Assembly (NCBI GenBank): GCA_963794185.1
Contig: CAWCDM010000126.1
Coordinates: forward strand, 1-64,000
From: JAMXLO01 sp963794185
Lineage (GTDB): Bacteria; Pseudomonadota; Alphaproteobacteria; Acetobacterales; Acetobacteraceae
Direction: 5' to 3'
Length of the DNA stretch: 64,000 bases
The translations under genes were made by a program, and so were the position numbers. The notes below the pieces were generated by a model. That model was not told the origin of the DNA, made no database searches, and saw only the letters and a list, made by a program, of their open reading frames with translations. This document shows positions 49,035 to 57,767 of this stretch, piece by piece. Each line of letters starts with the position of its first letter. The first letter of the stretch is position 1.

Positions 49035-49979
49035 TCACTCATGGGCTCTGTCAGTGTGGTTCTCCGAACGTACGCAGCGGGAACTGCCTTCCCGTTCGTT
49101 CGCTGCTTGCGCGTTCGCCTCCTGCTCACGGGCTTCAGCGCAGTCTGGAAACCGTTCGCGTACCAATGCCCAACGCTCCGCCGCCACAGCCCATTCCTTC
49201 CGTCGATGTGCGCTCCGAGCATATTCCAGGTGTATGCCGAGATGTGACTTAAGCCGTGTCACTGCGGCGCACAGCAGTTCATCCGCCTCCGTTTCCCGGT
49301 TGGCCCTTCGCATGGCTTCGGCGCCCTTCGTATAGGCGATGGCAAAGTGGGGAAACCGCCTGAGCACATCCTCCCAGCATAGAATTGCTTCGTCGAAGTT
49401 GCCTTTCGCGGTCTCAAGTTCGGCCAATTCGGCAAGGAGCTGGTCACTTATGCCGAATTTCGACCGGGCTCCGCTCAATAACTCTTCTGCCTCCTTGAGC
49501 CGATCCATTTTCATGAGGCATTGGGCTGCGCCTATCGGGACTGCAATGTTCTCAAAGCAATTCCGCACCAATTCCCACCGCCGGAGCGCCTCAGGCCATG
49601 CGCGACGATGCATCGCACTTTGTGCATAATGTACATTCATGTTGAAGTCGCCTGGGAGCCTAATGACACCCCGCCCGAGCATCGCATCGGCCTCATCGTG
49701 GCGACCAAGTCCAATCAGACAGTTGGCAGCGAGATGGTAGCCGTCGGCGGCGCGAGGGAACTTTCGGAGCAACACGGTGCACTGGCGGACAGCATCCTCC
49801 GCATTTCCTCGGCGGTAGGCGACGCGTGCAAGGCCCAAGAGAAAGAATTGCGCGCGGCCGGGATGACGCCTCCGCCCCTGTTGCATCAATGCTTCGGCCT
49901 CGTCAAAGCAACCAAGATCAAGAGCAAGTTTCAGACCCGTCTCTGAGGTCGCGGACATTTCCGGAAACTGTGCGTTCAA
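49035..49979 (-). CDS. Tetratricopeptide-repeat protein
   Basis: 314 aa of TPR helices (CFDEAEALMQQGRRRHPG, GNAEDAVRQCTVLLRKFPR, GNFDEAILCWEDVLRRFPH). It resembles the TPR protein at 40.9 kb in repeat style. The TTG at 49979 is a poor start: the frame stays open upstream to about 50138 with sensible protein (SARALEIWRELNAQFPEM, RQTFNAGD), so the real gene probably began further up and is cut by a stop or frame error near 50140. Convergent with the glycosyltransferase. Confidence 0.7.
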   Translation of the reverse strand: MNAQFPEMSATSETGLKLALDLGCFDEAEALMQQGRRRHPGRAQFFLLGLARVAYRRGNAEDAVRQCTVLLRKFPRAADGYHLAANCLIGLGRHDEADAMLGRGVIRLPGDFNMNVHYAQSAMHRRAWPEALRRWELVRNCFENIAVPIGAAQCLMKMDRLKEAEELLSGARSKFGISDQLLAELAELETAKGNFDEAILCWEDVLRRFPHFAIAYTKGAEAMRRANRETEADELLCAAVTRLKSHLGIHLEYARSAHRRKEWAVAAERWALVRERFPDCAEAREQEANAQAANEREGSSRCVRSENHTDRAHE

Positions 49980-50297
49980 CTCTCGCCAAATTTCTAGTGC
50001 CCTTGCGCTGTCACCCGCGTTGAACGTCTGCCTTGCAATATCGATCTTGTTCGAGAAGATGTTTCCAAAGTCCAGGCCGTGATGATACTCGGCCGAACGT
50101 AGTTCGCGGAAGGCGCGCCTGCGATCGAACCATGTACCTCAGAGCGCGGAACACCGACTGCCCGTATAATCGGCGGACCGTGTGTCCGACGGCCTACGGC
50201 GGAGCGCCGCATCCTGATCCACGCGCACTGCTTTCGCCACGAACGTCACTGCCATGCGCTGCAACGAGAGAACAGATATTCCATCCGCTGTCCCCCG
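49980..50297. other. Spacer holding the open 5' extension of the TPR gene
   Basis: From 49980 to about 50138 the minus strand stays open in the frame of the TPR gene and looks coding. From 50140 to 50297 nothing is recognised. This is the right border of the lower-GC glycan region. Confidence 0.5.
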
Positions 50298-51184
50298 CTA
50301 CCCCCCGAACGCCTGGTCCCAGAACTCCGGCAGCATCAGATAGCCGTCGCCCTGTTTCACCACATGGGCGAAGCCCGGGTAGTGCACGTGCATCCCGGCG
50401 ATCAGTTGCCGGTCCGTCGCCACCCGATCGAACACCCGCCTCCGGGTCGCCGCGGCGGCCTGCGGATCGGTGTCGAACTCGATCGTCACCTCCGGCCGCG
50501 GCACCTGGATGTCCGGCACGTGCACGATATCGCCCCAGATCAGCAGCAAGTCTTTCCCCGAGGCAACCAGATACCCGCTATGCCCCGGCGTGTGCCCGTG
50601 CAGCGGCACCGACGTGACGCCGGGAAACACCTCCACGCTGCCGGAGAAGGTGTGCATGACATTGTGATACGGCGCCATCTGCTCGCGCGCGCACTGGAAA
50701 TACAGCTTCCTCGCCCGCTCGTTCGCCCGCGCCATGGCGGCATCGTCGTTCCAGTGCCGCGGCTCGTTCTCGTGCACGACCAGTTCGGCGTTCGGAAACA
50801 TTTTGGCCCCGGTGTTCGGGTCCGTCAGCCCCGCCGAGTGGTCGGGATGCATGTGCGTCAGGATCACCGTCTCGACCGCCGCCGGATCGATGCCGGCCGC
50901 CGCCAGGTTCGCCTGCAGCTTGCCGGCGGTCGGCAGCAGGTAGTCGCCCGAGCCGGTCTCGATCAGCGCCAGCCGCCCGGCGGATGGATGGCATAGCAGT
51001 TCACCGAGGTCCGCCGCCCCGGCCAGAAATTCGCGGTCAGCACCCGCATGGCCTCGTCCGGCGCGATGTTCTGCAGCACGTCGACCGTGCCATCCAGGTA
51101 GCCGTCGGACAGCGCGGTCACGACGATATCGCCGATGCGGCGATGATACACGCCGGGGATCTGTCGGGTCGGCGGCTGGATCAT
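50298..51184 (-). CDS. MBL-fold metallo-hydrolase (one frameshift)
   Basis: About 295 aa after one correction near 50985. The metal-binding HxHxDH motif reads THMHPDHSAG; further ligands lie in PLHGHTPGHSGYLV and LLIWGDIVH. N-terminal part VYHRRIGDIVVTALSDGYLDG is typical of the AHL-lactonase-like/glyoxalase II-like MBL group. The substrate is unknown. It lies 15 bases after an SDR gene and probably forms a small operon with it. Confidence 0.82.
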
Positions 51185-51199
51185 GTTCGATCTTCCTCT

Positions 51200-51945
51200 C
51201 TAATGCGCGATGTAGCCGCCGTCGATCACCAGTTCGGCGCCGGTGACGAAGCTCGCCTCGTCGGAGGCCAGGAACAGCACGCCATACGCCACCTCGATCG
51301 GCTCGCCGAGCCGGCGCAGCGGGGTCTGCGGCGATCTTCGCCGCCCGCCCGGCCGCGTTCGTCGCGTTCAGCATCGGCGGCATGTAGCCCGGATGCACCG
51401 AGTTCACCCGCACGCCCTGCGGCCCATAGCGGCAGGCGGCGGCCTTCGTGTAGTTGCGCACCGCCGCCTTCGAGGCCGGGTAGCCGGGATGGCTCTCCGC
51501 GCTCGCGACGATGCCCATGATGGAGGAAATATTGACGATGGAGCCGCCGCCGGTCTTCGCCATCTCGGCCGCCGCCAGCTTGGTGCCCAGGAACACGCTG
51601 GTGGCGTTCACCGCGAGCAGTCGCTGCCAGCCCTCCAGCCCGTCCGTGTCACCCACCGAACTGCCGCTGATGCCGGCGTTGTTCACCAGGATGTCGAGCC
51701 TGTCCATAGGCGGCGACCGTCTCGGCGATCAGCCGCGTCCAGTCGGCCTCCGAGGTCACATCGGTGCGCACGAACCGCGCCTGGCGCTGGCCGGCGGAAA
51801 TGTCGGCCGCGACGGTTTCTCCCGCTGCCACCAGCACGTCGGCGATGACGACCTTGGCGCCTTCCTGGGCGAACAGCCGGGCCTCCGCCTCGCCCATGCC
51901 GTGGGCGCCGCCGGTGATGATCGCCACCTTGCCGTTCAGCCGCAT
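51200..51945 (-). CDS. Short-chain dehydrogenase/reductase (two frameshifts)
   Basis: About 248 aa after corrections near 51700 and 51320. NAD(P) site KVAIITGGAHGMGEAEARLF, then DILVNNAGISG, catalytic Ser in NISSIMG, YPASKAAV with the catalytic Tyr and Lys, and the C-terminal FVTGAELVIDGGYIAH. Acidic D-V after the second strand suggests NAD preference. Ends 15 bases before the MBL hydrolase start. Confidence 0.85.
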
Positions 51946-52006
51946 GATTTTCCTCCCGGTCCGTTGCCGCCGATCATCTGCCGGCGGCCGGATGCGTGCA
52001 ATGCGG

Positions 52007-52979
52007 TCACCGACGCGGGGCGGCCGCGCGGCGCAGGCGGTCGTTGATCGCGCGCCCGATGCCGTGCCCCGGGACCGGCATCACCGCGATCCGTTCGAGC
52101 CCGAGTGCCGCGGCTTCCTCGTCCAGCTTCCGCAGACCGGCGAATAAATGGGCCGCGGCCTCCGTGAGATCGGAAGAATCACTCAAGCCAAACACTGCGC
52201 CGGCGCCCGTCAGCGGCGGGCCGAAGGCCAGCAGCGCCTCATTCCGTTGCACATCGCGCGCATCAAGCCGCACCGGCAGCTCTCGGCGCATAGTGCGAGG
52301 CAAGCAGGCCCGGCGACCGTAACGCGCCCGGCGCCTGCGCCGTGTCGTTACGGCGCACCGGGCCGATGACCGCCTCGATCGCCTCGACCGTGGCGCCACC
52401 CGGCCGCAGCAGCACCGGTTCGGCGGCCGACAGATCGAGCACGGTGGATTCCACGCCCACCGGGCAGGGCCCGCTGTCGAGCACCGCCGCGATGCGCCCG
52501 GCCAGGCCGTCCAGCACGTGCCGCGCGGTGGTCGGGCTCACCTGGCCCGAACGGTTCGCCGATGGCGCCGCGACGGGCCGACCGGTCTCCCGCAGCAGCG
52601 CCAGCGCCGCATCGTGGGCCGGAACGCGGACCGCCAGCGTATCGAGCCCCGCGCTCGCCAGCAGGCTCGCGGCACAACCGCGCCGGCGTGGCAGCACCAG
52701 GCTCAGCGGGCCAGGCCAGAACGCGGCGGCAAGGCGGCGCGCCAGCGCGTTCGCGTCCACGTCGGCAAACGCAGCCTCCGCATCGGCGTAGTGGCAGATC
52801 AGCGGATTGAAGCGCGGCCGTTCCTTGGCGGCGAAGATGCCTGCCACGGCGCGATCGTTGGTAGCATCCGCGCCCAGCCCGTAGACCGTCTCGGTGCCGA
52901 ACGCCACCAACTCGCCCGCGCGCAGCAGCGCGGCGGCGCGCGCGATGCCGGTCGGATCGGCCTGCAGCAGTTCGTTCAT
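52007..52979 (-). CDS. tsaC: L-threonylcarbamoyladenylate synthase (Sua5/TsaC type), one frameshift
   Basis: Makes threonylcarbamoyl-AMP for the t6A modification of tRNA. About 324 aa with both the YrdC domain (GELVAFGTETVYGLGADATN, KERPRFNPLI, FWPGPLSLVLP, PVAAPSANRSGQVSPTTA) and the C-terminal Sua5 domain. The frame changes near 52290, just after SPGLLASHYAPR, the linker between domains. The activity is essential in nearly all bacteria, so this break is best read as a sequence error. It is divergent from pepA. Confidence 0.88.
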
Positions 52980-53085
52980 CCCGTTTCGGGATAGCGACAC
53001 GCGACAGGAATGGCAAAGGCGGGGTGCGCTGCTACAGTCCGCCGCCGCCGCAATGCCGGCGTCGTTGCCAGGGGAGTTTCTCATC

Positions 53086-54567
53086 ATGCTCGATATTGCC
53101 TTCGCCAGGCCCGCCTTGCCGAAGTCCGGTGCTCTCGTGCTGCTGGTGTGCGAAGGCGAGAATCCGTCCGGCCTGTGGCAGCAGGCCGACGAGGCGACCG
53201 GCGGGGCGATCGCGCGGGCGTTCAAGGCGGCCGAGTTCAAGGGCGCGAAAGGCAAGACCTGCGTCGTCCTGGCGCCCGGCGCGGGGCTTACCCGCGTGGT
53301 GGCAGTGGGCCTCGGCAAGCCCGCCGAACTGACCCAGCAGACACTGAACGAGGCCGGAGGCCACGCCGCCGCCGCGCTCGCGCGAGAAACCGCCGCCGCC
53401 GTCGCAATCGGTGCGCTGCAGCCGGCGCAGGCCGCCGAGGTGGCGCTCGGCGCGGCGCTGCGGACCTACCGGTTCGACAGGTACCGCACCAAGGAGAAGC
53501 CGGACGACAAGCCGAAATTTGCCAAGCTCACGCTGTTGACCGACGACCCCGCGCGGGCGAAGGCGGTATGGGAGCCGCTTGCGGGCGTGGCGAGGGGCGT
53601 GTTCCTCTCGCGTGACCTGGTCAGCGAGCCGCCCAACGTGCTGAACCCGGCGGAGATGGCCGACCGCTGCAGGAAGCTGACCGAGCTTGGCCTGAAGGTG
53701 GACGTGCTCGGCCCGAAGGAGATGGGCAGGCTGGGGTTCGGCGCGCTGCTCGGCGTCGCCCAGGGCAGCGTGAACGAGCCGCGCATGGTGGTGATGCAGT
53801 GGCACGGCGCGGCGGGCAACGGCCGCAAGGGCAAGGCCAGGCCGGTCGCGTTCATCGGTAAGGGTGTCACGTTCGACACCGGTGGCATCAGCATCAAGCC
53901 GGCCGGCGGCATGGAGGACATGAAGTGGGACATGGCCGGCGCCGGCACGGTGGTCGGCCTGATGGCGGCACTCGCCGGACGCCGCGCGAAGGTCGATGCG
54001 GTGGGCCTCGTCGGACTGGTGGAGAACATGCCGTCGGGCAACGCACAGCGGCCGGGCGACGTGGTGAAGAGCTATTCCGGGCAGACGATCGAGGTGATCA
54101 ACACCGACGCCGAGGGACGGCTGGTTCTGGCGGATGTCCTTTGGTACTGCCAGGAGAAGTTCGATCCGCGCTTCATGGTCGATTTGGCGACCCTGACCGG
54201 TGCGATGATCGTCGCACTCGGCCATGAGTATGGCGGGATGTTCAGCAACGACGACGGGCTGGCGCAGAAGCTTATGGCGGCCGGACAGGCGACGGCGGAG
54301 AAGCTCTGGCGGTTTCCGCTCGATGAGTCCTACGACCAGCTCATCAAGTCCGACATCGCCGACATGAAGAACATCGGCGGCCGGCCGGCCGGCTCGATCA
54401 GCGCGGCGCAGTTCATCCAGCGCTTCGTCAACGGCAAGCCATGGGCGCATCTCGACATCGCCGGCGTCGCCTGGAGCACCAAGGATTCTCCGTGCGCTCC
54501 GAAGGGCGCCACGGCCTACGGCGTGCGGCTGCTGGATCGGCTGGTGGCCGAGCACTACGAGGGGTGA
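53086..54567 (+). CDS. pepA: Leucyl aminopeptidase (M17)
   Basis: 493-aa cytosolic dizinc aminopeptidase. The M17 signature NTDAEGRL is at 339-346; metal ligands and catalytic Lys lie in FIGKGVTFDTGGISIKPAGG and DMKWDMAGA. The start at 53086 follows AGGGGAG; the frame is open further upstream but not coding. Its end overlaps holC by GTGA, a common alphaproteobacterial pairing. Confidence 0.95.
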   Translation: MLDIAFARPALPKSGALVLLVCEGENPSGLWQQADEATGGAIARAFKAAEFKGAKGKTCVVLAPGAGLTRVVAVGLGKPAELTQQTLNEAGGHAAAALARETAAAVAIGALQPAQAAEVALGAALRTYRFDRYRTKEKPDDKPKFAKLTLLTDDPARAKAVWEPLAGVARGVFLSRDLVSEPPNVLNPAEMADRCRKLTELGLKVDVLGPKEMGRLGFGALLGVAQGSVNEPRMVVMQWHGAAGNGRKGKARPVAFIGKGVTFDTGGISIKPAGGMEDMKWDMAGAGTVVGLMAALAGRRAKVDAVGLVGLVENMPSGNAQRPGDVVKSYSGQTIEVINTDAEGRLVLADVLWYCQEKFDPRFMVDLATLTGAMIVALGHEYGGMFSNDDGLAQKLMAAGQATAEKLWRFPLDESYDQLIKSDIADMKNIGGRPAGSISAAQFIQRFVNGKPWAHLDIAGVAWSTKDSPCAPKGATAYGVRLLDRLVAEHYEG

Positions 54568-55055
54568 GCGACCGGTCGAACGCAAGGGGGCATGCGGAGG
54601 TCGGGTTCTATCACCTGACGCGGACTGGGCCGGATCAGGCGCTGCCGCAGCTTCTTGGGCGCACGCTAGCGGCGGGACAGCGTGCGCTGGTGCTGTGTCG
54701 CAGCGAGGAACGCGTTGCCGCGCTGGACGCCGCGCTGTGGCAATGCGCCGATCCCAATTGGCTGCCGCACGGCACGGCCGCCGATGGCGACGCCGACAAG
54801 CAGCCGATCTGGCTGACGACAGAGGGTGCATCGCCGGACGGCAATGCACCGCCGAACGGCGCGCGCTTCCTGTTCCTGATCGATGGCGCGCAGAGCATGC
54901 GGCTGGACGAATTCGATCGCGTGTTCGATCTGTTCGACGGCACGGACGATGCGGCAGTGGCAGCGGCGCGCGAGCGCTGGACGGTGGCGAAGGCAGCCGG
55001 CCACGCGCTCACCTACTGGCAGCAGGGGGCGCGGGGCTGGGAGAAGAAGGCGTAA
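54564..55055 (+). CDS. holC: DNA polymerase III subunit chi
   Basis: 163 aa; GTG start overlaps the pepA stop. Landmarks of HolC: EVGFYHLTRTGPDQALPQLL, VLCRSEERVAALDAALW, NWLPHGTAADGDADKQPIWL, and FDLFDGTDDAAVAAARERW. Chi links the clamp loader to single-stranded DNA-binding protein. Confidence 0.93.
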   Translation: MSDRSNARGHAEVGFYHLTRTGPDQALPQLLGRTLAAGQRALVLCRSEERVAALDAALWQCADPNWLPHGTAADGDADKQPIWLTTEGASPDGNAPPNGARFLFLIDGAQSMRLDEFDRVFDLFDGTDDAAVAAARERWTVAKAAGHALTYWQQGARGWEKKA

Positions 55056-55157
55056 TATCAGCCGGCTCACCCAATGGCCAATTCGGGTGGTAAGCGGCGA
55101 TCCGACCCGCTCTATCGGGGGGCATGCCCCGACAGGGAATGAGAGCGGCCCCCGGAT

Positions 55158-55810
55158 TCAGGCGCGGGTGAGCACCCGCATGTGCATCTCGCGGCTCAGG
55201 CTGAAGCCGAGCGCCTGGTAGAGGGTGATCGCGGCGGTGTTGTGGGCGTGAACGTGCAGGAATGGGGTCTCGCCGTTGACCAGGATCCCCCCGGTAACCA
55301 GGCGGCTGAGGGCGCTGGCGTAGCCTTGACCGCGATAGCCGGGCGCGGTGCAGATGCCGCTCACCTCTGTGAAACCCTCAGGCTTCATGCGCTCGCCGGC
55401 CATGGCGACCAGCTTGCCGTTGCGCTTTACGCCGACAAAGTCCCTGAGCTCATGGGTACGGGCGAAGAACGGGCCGGGCTTGGTGAGGATGGCCTTTGCC
55501 AGCATCTGCGGGGCGTCGGCTTCGGTGAGCGGGACGATCTCGAACGCCGGCGCCGGCCCATCGGCCAGGCGCTCGCGACCATCTGCCAGATGACGTGGGT
55601 TTCGGCCTCGACGCCGGGGACGTGCGGCTGCGACTCGGCCTCGACCAGAGCCACCGCGCCCCGTGTCGGGACCAGCACGGCCAGCGCAGCGAGACTCAGC
55701 GGCGAGGTGTCCGCCGCGGCCGCGAACAGGCCGAAAGCGGGGTCGAACCGCCGAGCCCGCTCATCGCCAGGGGCGACGTGCGCCTGCCATGAGGTGAGCG
55801 CGCTCCACAC
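55158..55810 (-). CDS. GNAT-family N-acetyltransferase (one frameshift)
   Basis: About 217 aa. The acetyl-CoA site reads APGYRGQGYASALSRL, followed by FLHVHAHNTAAITLYQALGF. The N-terminal part (ALTSWQAHVAPGDERARRF) is in another frame, joined near 55560. The frame is open slightly upstream of the GTG at 55810 (HPLDRPVW, typical of this FR47-like group), so the start may be a little earlier and within the end of the next gene. Confidence 0.8.
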
Positions 55811-56729
55811 GGGCCGGTCCAGCGGATGCGGCGGGGTAATTGGCGGAGGTACCTGTCAGTTGGGTGGTTGCAGGGCTTGCTCTCAGCCGAAGGAAAAGGG
55901 CGGATTGCCTGATGCCGAGGAGGCCGGGCTCCGCCCTGTCCACGTGCCGGGCGATCATCGCGGCGACTTCGCTTGGATGGGTCGAAATCATGAAGTGCGA
56001 AGCTCCGGCCAGCGTAACCAGCGACGCATGGGCCATGCCCTGCGCGAGGAGTTGGTTCGCGCGCTTCATGGCGGGATGGCTTGCCCCGCCGCGAAGGACG
56101 AGCGCCGGGACCTCGACCTTCGCCAAGATCGCGGGTGACAAGGCAAAGCCGTAGGCCGTCTGCCAGTCCAGGATGTTGACCGCCGTTGTCTGGCGGGCGT
56201 AGCCGCGCACACGTTCCGGCCAGCCGGCGAATGTGCCTGGACCGCCGAAAAAGTCGATCATCGAGCCTATGGCGGCCCCTTCGCCGGCCTGGAAGGCGCC
56301 GACGTAGTCCCCGGTCATCGCGCGGAAGGCGCGATAGTGCTGATGCTCTCCGGCCTGCCGCAGCACGTCGGGGGCTGGTGCCTCGATGATCACCAGGCTC
56401 AGCAATGGAACTCGATTCCTGAGCGCGACGGCGAGCGCCGTGAGGCCGCCAAACGAATGGCCGACGAGATGCACCGGGCCGCCCGCGCGAACAATAACCG
56501 ATTCAAGAGCCGCGGCTTCGTGGCAGATGTCGGTGTCGCCGGCGGTTCGGCGTTCAGCCGTGCCGCCGTAGCCGAGCAGGCTGGTCGTCACGCACCGGAA
56601 GTCGTTCCCCCAGCGAGACACGATCGGGCGCCACGCGGCGCCGGTGCTGCATGACCCCGGCACAAGCACGACGGTCGGACCCGTTCCGCTTTCGTCGTAG
56701 TCGATGTTGCCGCGTGATCTCTCGATCAT
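55761..56729 (-). CDS. Alpha/beta-fold hydrolase
   Basis: 322 aa. Nucleophile elbow GHSFGG with S92, catalytic His H245 in GASHFMIST, oxyanion region VLVPGSCSTGAAW. The fold ends at about residue 265 (AAMIARHVDRA); the last 55 residues are unlike the family and overlap the GNAT gene start by 50 bases, so they are probably read-through after loss of the original stop. Follows the methyltransferase gene in the same direction after 63 bases. Confidence 0.85.
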   Translation of the reverse strand: MIERSRGNIDYDESGTGPTVVLVPGSCSTGAAWRPIVSRWGNDFRCVTTSLLGYGGTAERRTAGDTDICHEAAALESVIVRAGGPVHLVGHSFGGLTALAVALRNRVPLLSLVIIEAPAPDVLRQAGEHQHYRAFRAMTGDYVGAFQAGEGAAIGSMIDFFGGPGTFAGWPERVRGYARQTTAVNILDWQTAYGFALSPAILAKVEVPALVLRGGASHPAMKRANQLLAQGMAHASLVTLAGASHFMISTHPSEVAAMIARHVDRAEPGLLGIRQSALFLRLRASPATTQLTGTSANYPAASAGPARVERAHLMAGARRPWR

Positions 56730-56792
56730 GATCCTCGCCTCCGTGCAATCAGGTGGGCTCGTGGCGCGCGGCCCGAACCAGCGTGACGTGCG

Positions 56793-57641
56793 TCACCCTC
56801 GGGTAATCACGACCTCCAGGTACTCGCTGGGCACGACAACTGAGCCGTCGCCGGCGCGATTGAATCGCGCAATGAGCGCCATGATGTCGTGCTCGAGGGC
56901 CGCTTGCCCGGCGGGATCCAGAGCCGCGAACGTCTTGAGCAGCGGCCCGTAGTAGGTCTTGAAAACCTCGAGCCAATGCTGCGGCGAGCGGTAGCGGAAC
57001 ACGAAATTCCGTTGCTCGACGGTGATGGACGCCGCCTGCGGCTCGAACATCTCGGTGATCCGAGGCCGCGTGCCCCATAGCCCCGGCGACCTAATCCCGG
57101 CCGGCGGCGCAACGAATTTGCCAATGGTCTTGAAAAGCTGGCCGATGAAGCCCTCGGGCGTCCAATTGGCGAGGCCGATCTTGCCGCCGCGCCTGCAGAC
57201 GCGGACCAGTTCGGCGGCGGCGCGATCCTGGTCGGGCGTGAACATCACGCCGAACGTCGACACGACGACGTCGAACTCAGCGTCGGGGAAGGGCAGAGCT
57301 TCGGCGTCGGCCTTGCGGAATTCGATATTGAGCCAATCGGCCTGGGCCCGTTCGCGTGCCCGCTCGAGCAGCGCCGGCACGTAATCGGTGGCGACCACGT
57401 CGCACCAGCGGCGGGCAGCGGCCAATGAGGCGTTGCCGTTGCCGGCGGCCACGTCGAGCACTTTCTGGCCCGATCGGAGGTCGAGAGCCTCGCAAAGCTG
57501 TTCGCCGACGATTTGGAGCGTGGTGCCAACGACGGCATAGTCACCGGAAGACCATGCGCTCTGCTGGCGAGCCTTTAATGCGTCGAGATTGGTCGGCGGA
57601 GACGCCTCAGCTTGGTTGGCGACGAGGGAGGTTGCACTCAT
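56793..57641 (-). CDS. Class I SAM-dependent methyltransferase
   Basis: 282 aa; start at 57641 after GGAGA. Motif I VLDVAAGNGN at 61-70, motif II region VVATDYVPALLERA, post-motif VVVSTFGVMFTPDQ. Related to UbiE/Methyltransf_11-type small-molecule methyltransferases. Divergent from a large regulator across a 126-base spacer, which makes it and the hydrolase likely targets of that regulator. Confidence 0.85.
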   Translation of the reverse strand: MSATSLVANQAEASPPTNLDALKARQQSAWSSGDYAVVGTTLQIVGEQLCEALDLRSGQKVLDVAAGNGNASLAAARRWCDVVATDYVPALLERARERAQADWLNIEFRKADAEALPFPDAEFDVVVSTFGVMFTPDQDRAAAELVRVCRRGGKIGLANWTPEGFIGQLFKTIGKFVAPPAGIRSPGLWGTRPRITEMFEPQAASITVEQRNFVFRYRSPQHWLEVFKTYYGPLLKTFAALDPAGQAALEHDIMALIARFNRAGDGSVVVPSEYLEVVITRG

Positions 57642-57767
57642 GATCGTTCTCCATGGCGTGGTTGAGCCTGCTATGCTGCCGCCCTGCTGGTAGGGACGGC
57701 CGGGTCCGGCGTCACACGCTTGCCGCAACCTCGATCCCAACCGTAGCCCCCGCCCGTGGAGAGCAGC

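Noticed and set aside
53032..54849. Minus-strand 605-codon frame over pepA and holC
   Set aside because: Antisense of two clearly recognised genes; sequence is Arg/His-rich shadow.
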